Positions 33,552 to 41,634 of a stretch of DNA of 64,000 bases are shown here, one piece after another (the stretch's first letter is position 1; every line of letters starts with the position of its first letter). A program made the position numbers and the translations under genes. This stretch comes from Nocardia brasiliensis ATCC 700358 (GTDB lineage Bacteria > Actinomycetota > Actinomycetes > Mycobacteriales > Mycobacteriaceae): the NCBI RefSeq assembly GCF_000250675.2, contig NC_018681.1, positions 62,001 to 126,000 on the forward strand, in the 5' to 3' direction. The notes beneath the pieces were generated by a model. It did not search any database, was not told the DNA's origin, and saw nothing but the letters and a program-made list of their open reading frames with translations.

Positions 33552-34100
33552 TCAGACGGTGCCGCCCGCGGCCGACGGCGCGCCGGAAGCATCGCTCGGA
33601 CCACTCATTTCGCGCGCGATGAACTCTTCCAGATCGAACAGGTTCGACCCGGCGCGATCGGCGATATTGAGCAGGGTGGTCATATTGGCGACCTCCTCGA
33701 CCTGCTCCTTCAGGAACCACTGCATGAATTGCTCGCCGAGGTAGTCGCCCTCTTCGCGGGCCGTGCTCGCCAGCTGGATGATCTGGTCGGTGACCGTCTT
33801 CTCCTGGGCGAGGGCCAGCGCGATCGGCTCGCGCACATTCTCGAACTTGGATTTCGCGGCGTCGATCCCGGCGAGGTCGACGCTGATATCGCGATCGAGG
33901 AAGTACTGCACGATCATCATCGCGTGATTGCGCTCTTCGACCGCCTGCGCGTAGAACCGCTTGGCCAACTGGGGCAGATCAGCATTGTCGAACCACACCG
34001 CGATAGCGATGTATTGATGTTCGGCATTGAATTCATGCCTGATCTGATCGTGAAGCAGGCCGTGGAATTTGCTGCGCGGGGACTCCGGATGGCTGGACAT
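33552..34100 (-). CDS. bfrB: Ferritin (BfrB type)
   Basis: 182 residues from ATG 34100; ATG 34136 would add 12. Non-heme ferritin with an intact ferroxidase centre by comparison with bacterial ferritins: Glu23 (RHEFNAEHQY), Glu56 and His59 (VEERNHAMM), the Glu of QEKTVTDQI, and FLKEQVEE. C-terminus GAPSAAGGTV resembles mycobacterial BfrB. It oxidises and stores iron in a 24-mer. The IdeR-type box at 34153-34171 lies just upstream; in M. tuberculosis IdeR activates bfrB. Confidence 0.94.
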   Translation of the reverse strand: MSSHPESPRSKFHGLLHDQIRHEFNAEHQYIAIAVWFDNADLPQLAKRFYAQAVEERNHAMMIVQYFLDRDISVDLAGIDAAKSKFENVREPIALALAQEKTVTDQIIQLASTAREEGDYLGEQFMQWFLKEQVEEVANMTTLLNIADRAGSNLFDLEEFIAREMSGPSDASGAPSAAGGTV

Positions 34101-34152
34101 AGAGGTGACATTAGCGCTGGTCAACGCGCGTGTCATCCAAGTGCAACCTTAT

Positions 34153-34171
34153 TGAGGCTAGTATTGCCTAA
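34153..34171. promoter_or_regulatory. IdeR/DtxR-type iron box upstream of ferritin
   Basis: Minus-strand TTAGGCAATACTAGCCTCA matches 13 of 19 positions of the IdeR consensus, with both TTAGG and CCT half-sites kept. It lies between the two ferritin genes, 53 bp before bfrB. Confidence 0.6.
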
Positions 34172-34714
34172 TTAATTCTTTGCTGCGCCTGCCATTTTCG
34201 GCGTCGTGGTATCGAGGCGTTGGGGTGCCCTCAACTCGCGCGCAATGAACTGTTCGACGTCGAACAGGTCGCCCGCCGCACGGTCGATCACAGCCAGCAG
34301 GGTGGTCATCCGGGCGACGTCTTCCACCTGCTCCTTGAGGAACCACTGGATGAACCGCTCGCCGAGGTAGTCACCGGATTCGCGGGCCGCCCGCGCCAGC
34401 CCGGTGATCTGCGTGCTCCGGTTCTGCTCGTCGTCCAGCAGGAAAGCTATTGCGGCACGCGGAGATTCGAAGGTGGACCGGACCTCGTGCAGCCCGCCGA
34501 TCCGGATCTCCAGGTCGCGATCGAGCAGATACTGGACCATCCGCAGCGCGTGCGCGCGCTGCTCGGCGGACTTCGCGTAGCAGTGTTTCGCCAACTGCGG
34601 CAACCGATTCGAATCGAAGTACACGGCGGCGGCCAGATACTGCTGGGCGGCGGTGAAGCCGCGGTGCAGTTGCTCGCGCAGCAGACCAGGGAACGACTCG
34701 TCGATGTCGGCCAT
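34172..34714 (-). CDS. Ferritin paralogue with degenerate ferroxidase site
   Basis: 180 residues, clearly ferritin (AAQQYLAAAVYFDSNRLPQLAKH is quoted in part: residues 22-44) and similar to its neighbour. Two ferroxidase ligands are replaced: the first-helix Glu is Gly19 (LHRGFTAA) and the EExxH Glu is Gln52 (AEQRAHALR, His55 kept). The later Glu ligands (DDEQNRST, FLKEQVED) remain. It may be a non-oxidising subunit that co-assembles with BfrB, or mineralise iron slowly. It starts 10 nt after the LCP stop, so it probably depends on that transcript. Confidence 0.9.
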   Translation of the reverse strand: MADIDESFPGLLREQLHRGFTAAQQYLAAAVYFDSNRLPQLAKHCYAKSAEQRAHALRMVQYLLDRDLEIRIGGLHEVRSTFESPRAAIAFLLDDEQNRSTQITGLARAARESGDYLGERFIQWFLKEQVEDVARMTTLLAVIDRAAGDLFDVEQFIARELRAPQRLDTTTPKMAGAAKN

Positions 34715-34724
34715 GTGATCGACG

Positions 34725-36044
34725 TTACCTGGTGAGCAGATCCTCCGGGATCGGTTGGTCCTTCGCGAGCGCCTCGAAGAACCCGCTCGCCTTGTTCTTG
34801 TCCCAGAGCAGCACGTTGCCGCTCGCGGTGTCGTCGAAGCCGCCGATCGGCACCGTCGTGGCCACCGTGTCGCCGCGCAGCGCCCAGCCGAGCTGACCCA
34901 GATTCCAGATGTGGTCCCCGTTGTCCACCTTCAGTGATTTGACGGTGTCCGACGCCAACGGCCACAGCTTGAACGGATTGGCCAGTGTCGCAGCGCTTGT
35001 CGCCTTCTTCAGCAAGGCGGACATGAAGATGCGCTGGTTGTTCATCCGGTCCAGATCGGCCAGCGCGGTCGCGCGGCTGCGCACGAAACCGAGCGCCTCC
35101 GGTCCGGTCAGTTTCTGGCAGCCCGCGGGCAGGTTGATCCCGGCCAGCGGGTCGTCGATGGCGGTGGGCAGGCACACGTCGATGCCGCCGAGCGCGTCGA
35201 CCACGCCGGCGAAACCGCTGAAACCGATCTGCGCGTAGTGGTCGATGCGCAGGCCGGTGGCGATCTCGACGGTCTGCACGAGCAGCGGCGCGCCGCCGAT
35301 CGCGAAGGCGGCGTTCAGCTTGTCCTTGCCGTTGCCGGGGATGCTGACGTACGAGTCGCGCGGCAGGCTGACCAACGTCGCCTTACCCGACTTCGGGACG
35401 TGCACGAGCATGATCGTGTCGGTGCGTTCCGGGCCGACCTCGCCGCCGGTGGCGAGCTCCTGCTCCTGTTCGGGAGACAGCCCCGCGCGGCCGTCGGAAC
35501 CGACGAGCAGCCAGTTGGTGCCCGGCGTGTCGCCGACGCGCTCGGCGTAGTTCGCCAACGCGGGGATACGGGTCAGGGATCGGTCGAGCTGGATCACGGC
35601 ACCGATCGCAGCCAGGACGAGCACCAGCAGCAATACCAGGAACCAGCGGAAATAGTGCCGCTTGCGGCGCGGCCGCGGAGCCCGCTCCCGCCGCGGCGGG
35701 GCCGACGGGGGCGGCGGGGGCGGCGCGCCCCGGAATTGGCGTGGCGGCGGCGGATCCTCGCGGTAGGGGACCGGCTGCTGCGTCGGTGCATGGGTCGGCG
35801 GGCGTCGCTTGTTCATCGGTGGCGGCATCCGCGTCGCGGCCTGCTCCGGCGGCACCTGCGAATAGGCGAGCGGCTGCGCGTGCGGGCCGCGGCGCCGCAT
35901 CACCTGGGTCGGTTCGACGTACGGCGCACGCGGGTCGCCGGGGGGCGGGCCCGCCCGGTGCGGCCCGGGCCGCGGCAGCGGCGGCCGGCCGGGCGGCGGC
36001 ACCCGGCGCATCGGTGCGCGGTACTGGGGGTCGTCGCCATTCAT
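34725..36044 (-). CDS. LytR-CpsA-Psr (LCP) family cell-wall ligase
   Basis: 439 residues. A long Pro/Arg-rich cytoplasmic N-terminus (about 115 residues, many PP and RR) precedes one transmembrane helix (WFLVLLLVLVLAAIGAVI). The extracellular LCP domain follows with conserved Asp/Arg residues (LLVGSDGRAGLS, ERTDTIMLVHV, SLPRDSYVSIPG, FVRSRATALADLDRMNNQR, given as landmarks). LCP proteins join arabinogalactan or similar polymers to peptidoglycan. ATG 36044 is preferred over GTG 36047. From memory, Rv3840 next to bfrB is the counterpart. Confidence 0.92.
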   Translation of the reverse strand: MNGDDPQYRAPMRRVPPPGRPPLPRPGPHRAGPPPGDPRAPYVEPTQVMRRRGPHAQPLAYSQVPPEQAATRMPPPMNKRRPPTHAPTQQPVPYREDPPPPRQFRGAPPPPPPSAPPRRERAPRPRRKRHYFRWFLVLLLVLVLAAIGAVIQLDRSLTRIPALANYAERVGDTPGTNWLLVGSDGRAGLSPEQEQELATGGEVGPERTDTIMLVHVPKSGKATLVSLPRDSYVSIPGNGKDKLNAAFAIGGAPLLVQTVEIATGLRIDHYAQIGFSGFAGVVDALGGIDVCLPTAIDDPLAGINLPAGCQKLTGPEALGFVRSRATALADLDRMNNQRIFMSALLKKATSAATLANPFKLWPLASDTVKSLKVDNGDHIWNLGQLGWALRGDTVATTVPIGGFDDTASGNVLLWDKNKASGFFEALAKDQPIPEDLLTR

Positions 36045-36051
36045 CACAAAG

Positions 36052-36057
36052 ACTCTA
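36052..36057 (-). promoter_or_regulatory. -10 element of the LCP gene
   Basis: Minus-strand TAGAGT, 7 nt, then ATG 36044; predicts a leaderless mRNA and selects that ATG. Confidence 0.5.
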
Positions 36058-36373
36058 CTTATCGCTCGTCGTTCGGGGTGGTCGTGCGACGGATCGATCT
36101 CGGTCCGGCGCGACTGCCCGGCGCGCCGAAGCCAGTGCCCTTCCGTCCGAGCACTCTCTATGAATTCGCCTGGGCTGATTCACTGTTATCGCCTGGCCGG
36201 GAACAGTTGGGTCACGAATGGATCGGCGCAGGTCGGCCGCTCGGGCTCGGTCCGCCTGCCGGACCGGAAAAGATTTTCGGAATTCGTCCGCCATGGATGT
36301 CGAGAACGCGTAGACGGCTCCGTCCCAGGGGCACAGCGGCCAGAATGGGCCGCACCACATCAAGGAGATCAAG
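36058..36373. other. Divergent intergenic region
   Basis: About 315 bp between the LCP gene and the YciI gene. No gene or clear repeat; it should hold the promoter of the YciI-sigma pair. Confidence 0.5.
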
Positions 36374-36784
36374 ATGGCGAAGTACCTGCTGCTCAAGCAC
36401 TACCGCGGCGGCCCGACCCCGGCCGTGGACTACGCGCCGATGGACCAGTGGACCCCGGCGGAGGTCGACGCGCACCTCCAGTTCATGCGCGATTTCGCGG
36501 CCCGGTTGGAGCAGACGGGCGAATTCGTCGACACCCAGGCGCTGTCCCCCGAAGGCGCGTTCGTGCGGTACGACGGGGAGGGGCGGCCGCCGGTGACCGA
36601 CGGGCCGTTCGCCGAGACCAAGGACCTGATCGCAGGCTGGTTGATCATCGATGTCGAATCGTGGGACCGTGCGGTGGAACTGGCGCGCGAGCTGTCCGCG
36701 GCGCCCGGGCCCGGCGGCGAGCCGATCTGCGAATGGCTCGAGGTGCGGCCGTTCTACGGTGTGCCGGCGACCATCACGGAGTGA
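36374..36784 (+). CDS. YciI/DGPF family protein
   Basis: 136 residues with the DGPF signature (VTDGPFAETKDLIAGW) in a ferredoxin-like YciI fold. RBS AAGGAG 6 nt before the ATG. Genes of this type regularly neighbour ECF42 sigma factors; here the sigma gene overlaps by GTGA. The protein's biochemical role is unknown. Confidence 0.92.
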   Translation: MAKYLLLKHYRGGPTPAVDYAPMDQWTPAEVDAHLQFMRDFAARLEQTGEFVDTQALSPEGAFVRYDGEGRPPVTDGPFAETKDLIAGWLIIDVESWDRAVELARELSAAPGPGGEPICEWLEVRPFYGVPATITE

Positions 36785-37944
36785 CGACGGTGGACGAGGC
36801 GTTGCTGCGCACGCTCACGCCCGCTGTCCTCGGGATCCTCGTCCGCCGCGGCGCAGACTTCGCGGCGGCCGAGGATGCCGTGCAGGAGGCGCTGATCGAA
36901 GCGTTGCGCGCCTGGCCGGACGAGCCGCCGCGTGATCCCAAGGGCTGGCTGGTCGCGGTGGCCTGGCGCAAATTCCTCGATGCCGCCCGTGCCGAAACGT
37001 CGCGGCGCAGGCGGGAGGAACTCGTCGAGGTCGAGCCCGCGCCCGGCCCCGCCGAGACCGCGGACGACACGCTGCAGCTGTATTTCCTGTGTGCGCATCC
37101 GTCCCTGACACCGGCTTCGGCCGTCGCGCTCACGTTGCGCGCGGTCGGCGGCCTGACCACGCGGCAGATCGCGCAGGCGTACCTGGTGCCGGAAGCGACC
37201 ATGGCGCAACGGATCAGCCGGGCCAAACGCACGGTGTCGAGCGTCCGGCTGAACCGGGCCGGGGACGTCGCGACCGTGCTGCGCGTGCTCTACCTGGTGT
37301 TCAACGAGGGCTACTCCGGCGACGTCGATCTCGCGGCCGAAGCGATCCGGCTCACCCGTCAGCTGGCGGCCGTGACCGCGCACGAGGAGGTCGCGGGTCT
37401 GCTCGCGCTCATGCTGCTGCATCACGCGCGCCGCCCGGCCCGCACCAGCGCCGACGGCAGTCTCGTGCCGCTCGCCGAACAGGACCGCGCCCGGTGGGAC
37501 ACCCGCCTCATCGCCGAAGGCGTCGACATCCTCCAGACCGCCCTCGCCCGCGACCGGCTCGGCGAGTTCCAAGCGCAAGCCGCCATCGCCGCGCTACACG
37601 CCGACGCCCGGACCGCCGAGGAGACCGACTGGGTGCAGATCGTCGAGTGGTACGACGAATTGGTCGCGCTCACCGACAGTCCGGTGGCGCGCCTCAACCG
37701 GGCCGTCGCGGTCGGCGCGGCCGACGGCCCGCGCGCCGGCCTGGCCGCCCTGACCGACCTCGACCCCACCCTCCCCAGGTACACCGCCGTCGAGGCATAC
37801 CTGCGCGAACGCGACGGCGACCCGGAAACCGCCGCCCGGCTCTACAGCGAAGCCGCCCTCGCCGCCACGTCCCTCCCGGAACGCGCGCACCTCACCCGCC
37901 AGGCCGCCCGGCTCAACGGAGAACTGCGGGACGGATCGCGCTGA
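36781..37944 (+). CDS. ECF42-type RNA polymerase sigma factor
   Basis: 387 residues. Sigma-70 region 2 (FAAAEDAVQEALIEALRAWP) and region 4 (LTTRQIAQAYLVPEATMAQRISRAKR) are followed by a long C-terminal TPR-like domain (DUF6596 type: VLYLVFNEGYSGD; EEVAGLLALMLLHHARRPAR). This architecture and the overlapping YciI/DGPF gene define the ECF42 group, in which the extension replaces an anti-sigma factor. GTG start in GTGA overlap. Confidence 0.93.
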   Translation: MTTVDEALLRTLTPAVLGILVRRGADFAAAEDAVQEALIEALRAWPDEPPRDPKGWLVAVAWRKFLDAARAETSRRRREELVEVEPAPGPAETADDTLQLYFLCAHPSLTPASAVALTLRAVGGLTTRQIAQAYLVPEATMAQRISRAKRTVSSVRLNRAGDVATVLRVLYLVFNEGYSGDVDLAAEAIRLTRQLAAVTAHEEVAGLLALMLLHHARRPARTSADGSLVPLAEQDRARWDTRLIAEGVDILQTALARDRLGEFQAQAAIAALHADARTAEETDWVQIVEWYDELVALTDSPVARLNRAVAVGAADGPRAGLAALTDLDPTLPRYTAVEAYLRERDGDPETAARLYSEAALAATSLPERAHLTRQAARLNGELRDGSR

Positions 37945-37959
37945 CCGTGCCGGGGAAAC

Positions 37960-38136
37960 GCGGCGACGGCGTAGTCGGCGGCCGGATCGCCAGTGCTGTC
38001 CGGCATGTCGAGCGGGCCGCGGTCGAGCATGTCTTCGATGGCCAGGTACGCGTTGAACGCGGCCGCGTCGAAGCCGATCAGCACGGCCAGGTGGTGCAAC
38101 TCGCGGGCATCGCAGACGGGGCCGGCCATGGTGCGG
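37960..38136 (-). pseudogene. Relic fragment of a gltB-like gene
   Basis: The minus-strand translation TMAGPVCDARELHHLAVL ... IEDMLDRGPLDMPDSTGD ... AADYA aligns with GltB residues coded at about 1350-1535 (TMVGLVVEAGDAREVHHMAML ... IEDMLERGALDMPGSTGDLAADYA). Two 9-nt deletions keep the frame. Flanks match nothing in gltB, no start or stop is suitable, and the fragment begins 15 nt after the sigma gene. Base similarity to gltB is high. It is a leftover of a second glutamate synthase gene or a partial copy. Confidence 0.8.
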
Positions 38137-38263
38137 GGTGGTCCGTCAGCGGCCACTTGCTGCGCGATATGCGGCCGCTACCTGCCGCATGGTTAGCCGT
38201 GGGTTACCGGGTGCAGGGCAGCTGCTGCCTGCTGTTCCGTTGCCGCACAGTCGGTCTCGCGGG

Positions 38264-39052
38264 CTACGGCAACCAGGAGACGTGGCCGCGCAGGGCGGTG
38301 TAGCCGAGGTAGGCGACCGCGTCGATGGTGGCGTGTGCGAGCACGAGCGGCCACAGTTTGTTCGTGCGCTGCCAGTAGCGGCCGAACACCAAGCCCATCA
38401 CCACGTTTCCGATGCCGCCGCCGAGGCCCTGGTACAGGTGGTAGCTGCCGCGTAGCAGCGCCGAGGCGAACAGCGCGGAATTCTCCGACCAGCCGAGCCT
38501 GCGCAACCGGGTGATCAGGAACGCGACCACGATGATCTCCTCGGCCAGCGAGTTCGCGCACGCCGACAGGATCAGCGCGGGCAACCGCCACCAGTGGTCG
38601 CCGATCGAGGCGGGCACGATCGTCACGCTGACCCCCAGCGCGTGCGCGGTCAGATACAGACCCAAGCCCGGCAAACCGATCACGGCGGCCAGCACCAGCC
38701 CCGGCAGCACATCCGCGCGCCACCGCACGCGCGCCGCCAGCCCGATCAGTCGCGGCCCGATTCCGCTGCGCCACAACAGGTACAGCCCGAGCGCCGCCCA
38801 CCCCAGCAGCCGCGCCACACTCAGCAGCTGGAACAGCAGGTCGATGATCGACTGGGCAGAGCGCGACGGATTCAGCGCGACCGTGCGCCCACCCACGCCG
38901 CCCGGCGCGAGCGCGCTCTCCACCAGCGACAACGCCGCATTGAGCCCGCTCAACCCGAAGGTGACCACGAGCACGACCGCGATCTCGAGCTTGATCCCGA
39001 GCCGCTCCCGCCCGGTCAGCTCCGCCGACTCGTCACCAACCGCACTACGCAT
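38264..39052 (-). CDS. CPBP family intramembrane metalloprotease
   Basis: 262 residues, about seven transmembrane helices. Motif 1 is AEEIIVVAFLITRL (the EE pair kept, but Val where many members have Phe-Arg), and motifs 2 and 3 are SYHLYQGLGG and LAHATIDAVAYLG. The mycobacterial clade shows the same motif variant, so the protein may be active. Substrate unknown. Confidence 0.88.
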   Translation of the reverse strand: MRSAVGDESAELTGRERLGIKLEIAVVLVVTFGLSGLNAALSLVESALAPGGVGGRTVALNPSRSAQSIIDLLFQLLSVARLLGWAALGLYLLWRSGIGPRLIGLAARVRWRADVLPGLVLAAVIGLPGLGLYLTAHALGVSVTIVPASIGDHWWRLPALILSACANSLAEEIIVVAFLITRLRRLGWSENSALFASALLRGSYHLYQGLGGGIGNVVMGLVFGRYWQRTNKLWPLVLAHATIDAVAYLGYTALRGHVSWLP

Positions 39053-39241
39053 CCCTCGAATCTATTGCCCGCCCCCGCCCGCGTCGCGCCACGCACCGCC
39101 GCGGACTACGCGGCGCTCGACAGCGGTTACCCCCGGATGCGGTCGAAGCCGCTTTGGCCGCTGCCGAAACGCGGAGAGCCCACCGCCCCGGGCGAGCCGG
39201 TTCAGTGCCTGGCGTTCTGCGCCGGGTGGTCCGGATGCTTA

Positions 39242-39316
39242 GATGCGGCGCAGACCGTTGAGGCCGCAGATGCGGCGCAGACCGTTGAGGCTCAGATGCG
39301 GCGCAGGCCGTTGAGG
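39242..39316. repeat. Triplicated 3' end of the DUF2470 gene
   Basis: GATGCGGCGCAGACCGTTGAGG repeats three times (starts 39242, 39269, 39295; spacings 27 and 26). The innermost copy codes the C-terminal LNGLRRI of the DUF2470 protein; the others lie past its stop. Confidence 0.85.
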
Positions 39317-40059
39317 AAGGGGCAGCCCGCGAGGGTGCGGACCGCGCGGCTGAGCGCCTCGATATCGTCGGCGGGGGAGGTGAAGGGGAGCCGGAAATCG
39401 TGGTCGCCGTCGCGTCCTTCGACGCGCAGGGTGAGGCCGTAGCGGTCGATGGCGAGCGGATGCACGATGCCGTGCTGCAGGCGCGGCGGCAGGTGCCTGG
39501 CCAGCTGTGCGACCACGTCGGCATGGTCGGCGTCCATGTGCTGCAACCACGCGGATTCCAAGGTGCAGAACGGATCCGGCTGTGCCAGGCGTAGTTCGTC
39601 GACGCTGACCGACTCGGCGCCGGTCGAGTCGGCGACCACCGCGGAGTTGATCACCAGGCGCAGCAGCGTCGCGGTGTGCCCGACATCGAGCAGACCCGGA
39701 TCGGGGTTCTCCTTGGCGACCTCGGTGGCCAGCGCGCGTTGCGCCTGCGTCGGCACCGCACGGACCCAGCCGCGCAGCCACACCAGCGCGCGCACCGGCT
39801 CACGCAGCGGCAGCGGCGCGTGATCGGTGAGCTCCAGCACCGCGGGAGCGCCCGCGTCCGGCGAATTCCCGGCCAGCACCGCCGCCACCGACGTGGTCGG
39901 CACCGCGATCACGGCGTCGCCGCATTCACGCACGTGATGGACCGAGATCGGCGTCGGATCGATGCCGGGCATGGCCAGCACGGCGTGTTCGGCATGCGCG
40001 CAGGCACTGCGCACCCGCTCGGCCGTGGACGGCGCGACGGTCGGTGTCGGACGCGGCAT
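39292..40059 (-). CDS. DUF2470 (HugZ-like) heme-associated protein
   Basis: 255 residues. The C-terminal half is DUF2470 (LQHMDADHADVVAQLARHL, YGLTLRVEGRDGDHDFRLPF), found at the end of HugZ-type heme oxygenases; the N-terminal half is a FMN-binding split-barrel-like region. A role in heme iron use is likely. ATG 40059 follows GGAGG at 5 nt. The strong IdeR box at 40105-40123 says it is repressed when iron is plentiful. From memory it equals Rv3839. Confidence 0.88.
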   Translation of the reverse strand: MPRPTPTVAPSTAERVRSACAHAEHAVLAMPGIDPTPISVHHVRECGDAVIAVPTTSVAAVLAGNSPDAGAPAVLELTDHAPLPLREPVRALVWLRGWVRAVPTQAQRALATEVAKENPDPGLLDVGHTATLLRLVINSAVVADSTGAESVSVDELRLAQPDPFCTLESAWLQHMDADHADVVAQLARHLPPRLQHGIVHPLAIDRYGLTLRVEGRDGDHDFRLPFTSPADDIEALSRAVRTLAGCPFLNGLRRI

Positions 40060-40104
40060 ACAAACCTCCGTGGTCGGGCTCTGCTCGCCTCGCTCGGCGC
40101 TCAA

Positions 40105-40123
40105 TTAGGTTACCCTAAGCTAA
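40105..40123. promoter_or_regulatory. IdeR iron box between DUF2470 and 40218 genes
   Basis: TTAGGTTACCCTAAGCTAA matches 16 of 19 positions of the IdeR consensus. It lies 46 bp before the DUF2470 start and 95 bp before the divergent gene. Confidence 0.8.
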
Positions 40124-40205
40124 GTGACGTGCGGGACATCCGCAAGCGTTCCCGCCACCCTGATCCTGAGAATTCACCCGCGGACCCCGACTCGAACGCG
40201 GTTGT

Positions 40206-40211
40206 TACGGT
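40206..40211 (+). promoter_or_regulatory. -10 element of the 40218 gene
   Basis: TACGGT, 6 nt, then GTG 40218. Confidence 0.45.
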
Positions 40212-40217
40212 GGGTCG

Positions 40218-40634
40218 GTGGCGCACGGATCGGAATCAGCGAGCGAACCGGTACTCGTGGCGTTGACCGCGCCCGCGCGGCGCAGCCTGGTCGAAGGCCT
40301 GGTCCGCACCCCGCGGGCCGAGGTGCCGGCGCCCGTGCTCGACGCGGACGCGCCCGACGCCGAGATCGCCGAGTTCCTGGCCGGCATCGTGCACACCGAC
40401 TCCGGTTTCGTCGCCCGCACCGGCTCCGGCGATCGCGCCCTGGCCGTCATCGCCGGCACCGCCGCCGCCCTCTGCGGGGAAGACATCCCGGCCGCCCTCA
40501 GCCACCCCGATCTCCCTTTCCTGACCGGCCTGAAACCCCCTGCGGTGGAAGCACTCCGCTCCGTGCTGCTCGCCATCGAAACCGATGACCCGGACACCCT
40601 CACCGCAGCCCTGACACCCCTCGCCCCCACCTGA
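40218..40634 (+). CDS. Small acidic protein of unknown function
   Basis: 138 residues, no family recognised. Ala- and acid-rich, helical (EIAEFLAGIVHTDSG; ALAVIAGTAAALCGEDIP; VEALRSVLLAIETDDPDTL), no signal peptide. It lies divergent to the iron-boxed DUF2470 gene and upstream of pheA. GTG start supported by the -10 at 40206. Confidence 0.65.
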   Translation: MAHGSESASEPVLVALTAPARRSLVEGLVRTPRAEVPAPVLDADAPDAEIAEFLAGIVHTDSGFVARTGSGDRALAVIAGTAAALCGEDIPAALSHPDLPFLTGLKPPAVEALRSVLLAIETDDPDTLTAALTPLAPT

Positions 40635-40706
40635 ATCAGGGGTGACCGGAGAGCGAGGTGCGGTGGGGACGCGGTGAATCCCGGGAGGGTCGGCGGCGGA
40701 CGCAAG

Positions 40707-40712
40707 TAAGGT
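40707..40712 (+). promoter_or_regulatory. pheA: -10 element of pheA
   Basis: TAAGGT, 7 nt, then GTG 40720; no RBS. Confidence 0.5.
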
Positions 40713-40719
40713 CGTAACC

Positions 40720-41634
40720 GTGCCGCGCATCGCGTACTTCGGGCCCTCCGGAACCTTCACCGAGATGGCCCTCGCCGACCTCGAGATCTCGGGAGCCTTC
40801 GAAGGGGCTGTCGAGCGTGTCGCCGCGCCCAGTCAGGGCGCCGCGCTGGAGTTGATCCGTAGCGGAGACGTCGACGGCGCGGTGGTGCCGATCGAGAGTT
40901 CCGTGGAGGGTTCGATCTCCGCGACACTCGATTCCCTGGCGATCGGTCCGCGGTTACAGATCGTCGCGGAAACCGAGCTGGAGGTGACCTTCACGATCCT
41001 GGGCCGCCCCGGCGCCACCCTCGCCGAGGTGCGCACGCTGGCCGCCTATCCGGTGGCCGCCGCGCAGGTCCGGGAATGGGTCGCTCGCGAATTGCCGCAG
41101 GCGCAGCCCTACACGTCGGCGTCCAATGCCGCGGCCGCCGAGGACGTCGCGGCGGGCAAGGCCGATGCGGCCGTGTCCACCGCGCTGGCCGGGCAACGGC
41201 TCGGTTTGATCCCGCTGGCCACCGGTGTCGCCGATGTCGAGCAGGCGATCACCCGTTTCGTGCTGGTGACTCGGCCTCGGGTGGCACCGCCGGCCACCGG
41301 CGCCGACCGGACCTCGATCGTGCTCGAACTGCCTAACGAACCCGGGTCGCTGATGCGCGCCTTCGCCGAATTCGCAACCCGCGGTATCGATTTGACCAGG
41401 ATCGAATCCAGGCCGACACGGACCGGGATGGGCACCTACCGCTTCTATCTCGACTGCGTCGGGCATATCGACGACATCGCGGTGGCCGAGGCGCTCAAGG
41501 CTTTACATCGCACGGCCCGGATCCGGTTCCTCGGTTCCTGGCCCGCTACCTCGGCGACCGGCACGCCGCCGCCGTCCGACGAGCCCGCGGCGGCGTGGCT
41601 GACCCAGCTGCGAAAGGGGGTGGCGGATCTGTGA
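40720..41634 (+). CDS. pheA: Prephenate dehydratase
   Basis: 304 residues. Catalytic PDT domain from the first residues (RIAYFGPSGTFTEMAL; VPIESSVEGSI; the TRF segment ITRFVLVTRP) and C-terminal ACT domain (PNEPGSLMRAFAEFATRGIDLTRIESRPTR, only ends cited: NEPGSL and ESRPTR). It converts prephenate to phenylpyruvate in Phe synthesis and is feedback-inhibited through the ACT domain. Overlaps the next gene by GTGA. Confidence 0.96.
   Translation: MPRIAYFGPSGTFTEMALADLEISGAFEGAVERVAAPSQGAALELIRSGDVDGAVVPIESSVEGSISATLDSLAIGPRLQIVAETELEVTFTILGRPGATLAEVRTLAAYPVAAAQVREWVARELPQAQPYTSASNAAAAEDVAAGKADAAVSTALAGQRLGLIPLATGVADVEQAITRFVLVTRPRVAPPATGADRTSIVLELPNEPGSLMRAFAEFATRGIDLTRIESRPTRTGMGTYRFYLDCVGHIDDIAVAEALKALHRTARIRFLGSWPATSATGTPPPSDEPAAAWLTQLRKGVADL

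Noticed and set aside
36160..36780. Extended N-terminus of the ECF sigma factor
   Set aside because: It runs out of frame through the YciI gene, which is certain. The GTGA start at 36781 gives a normal ECF42 N-terminus.
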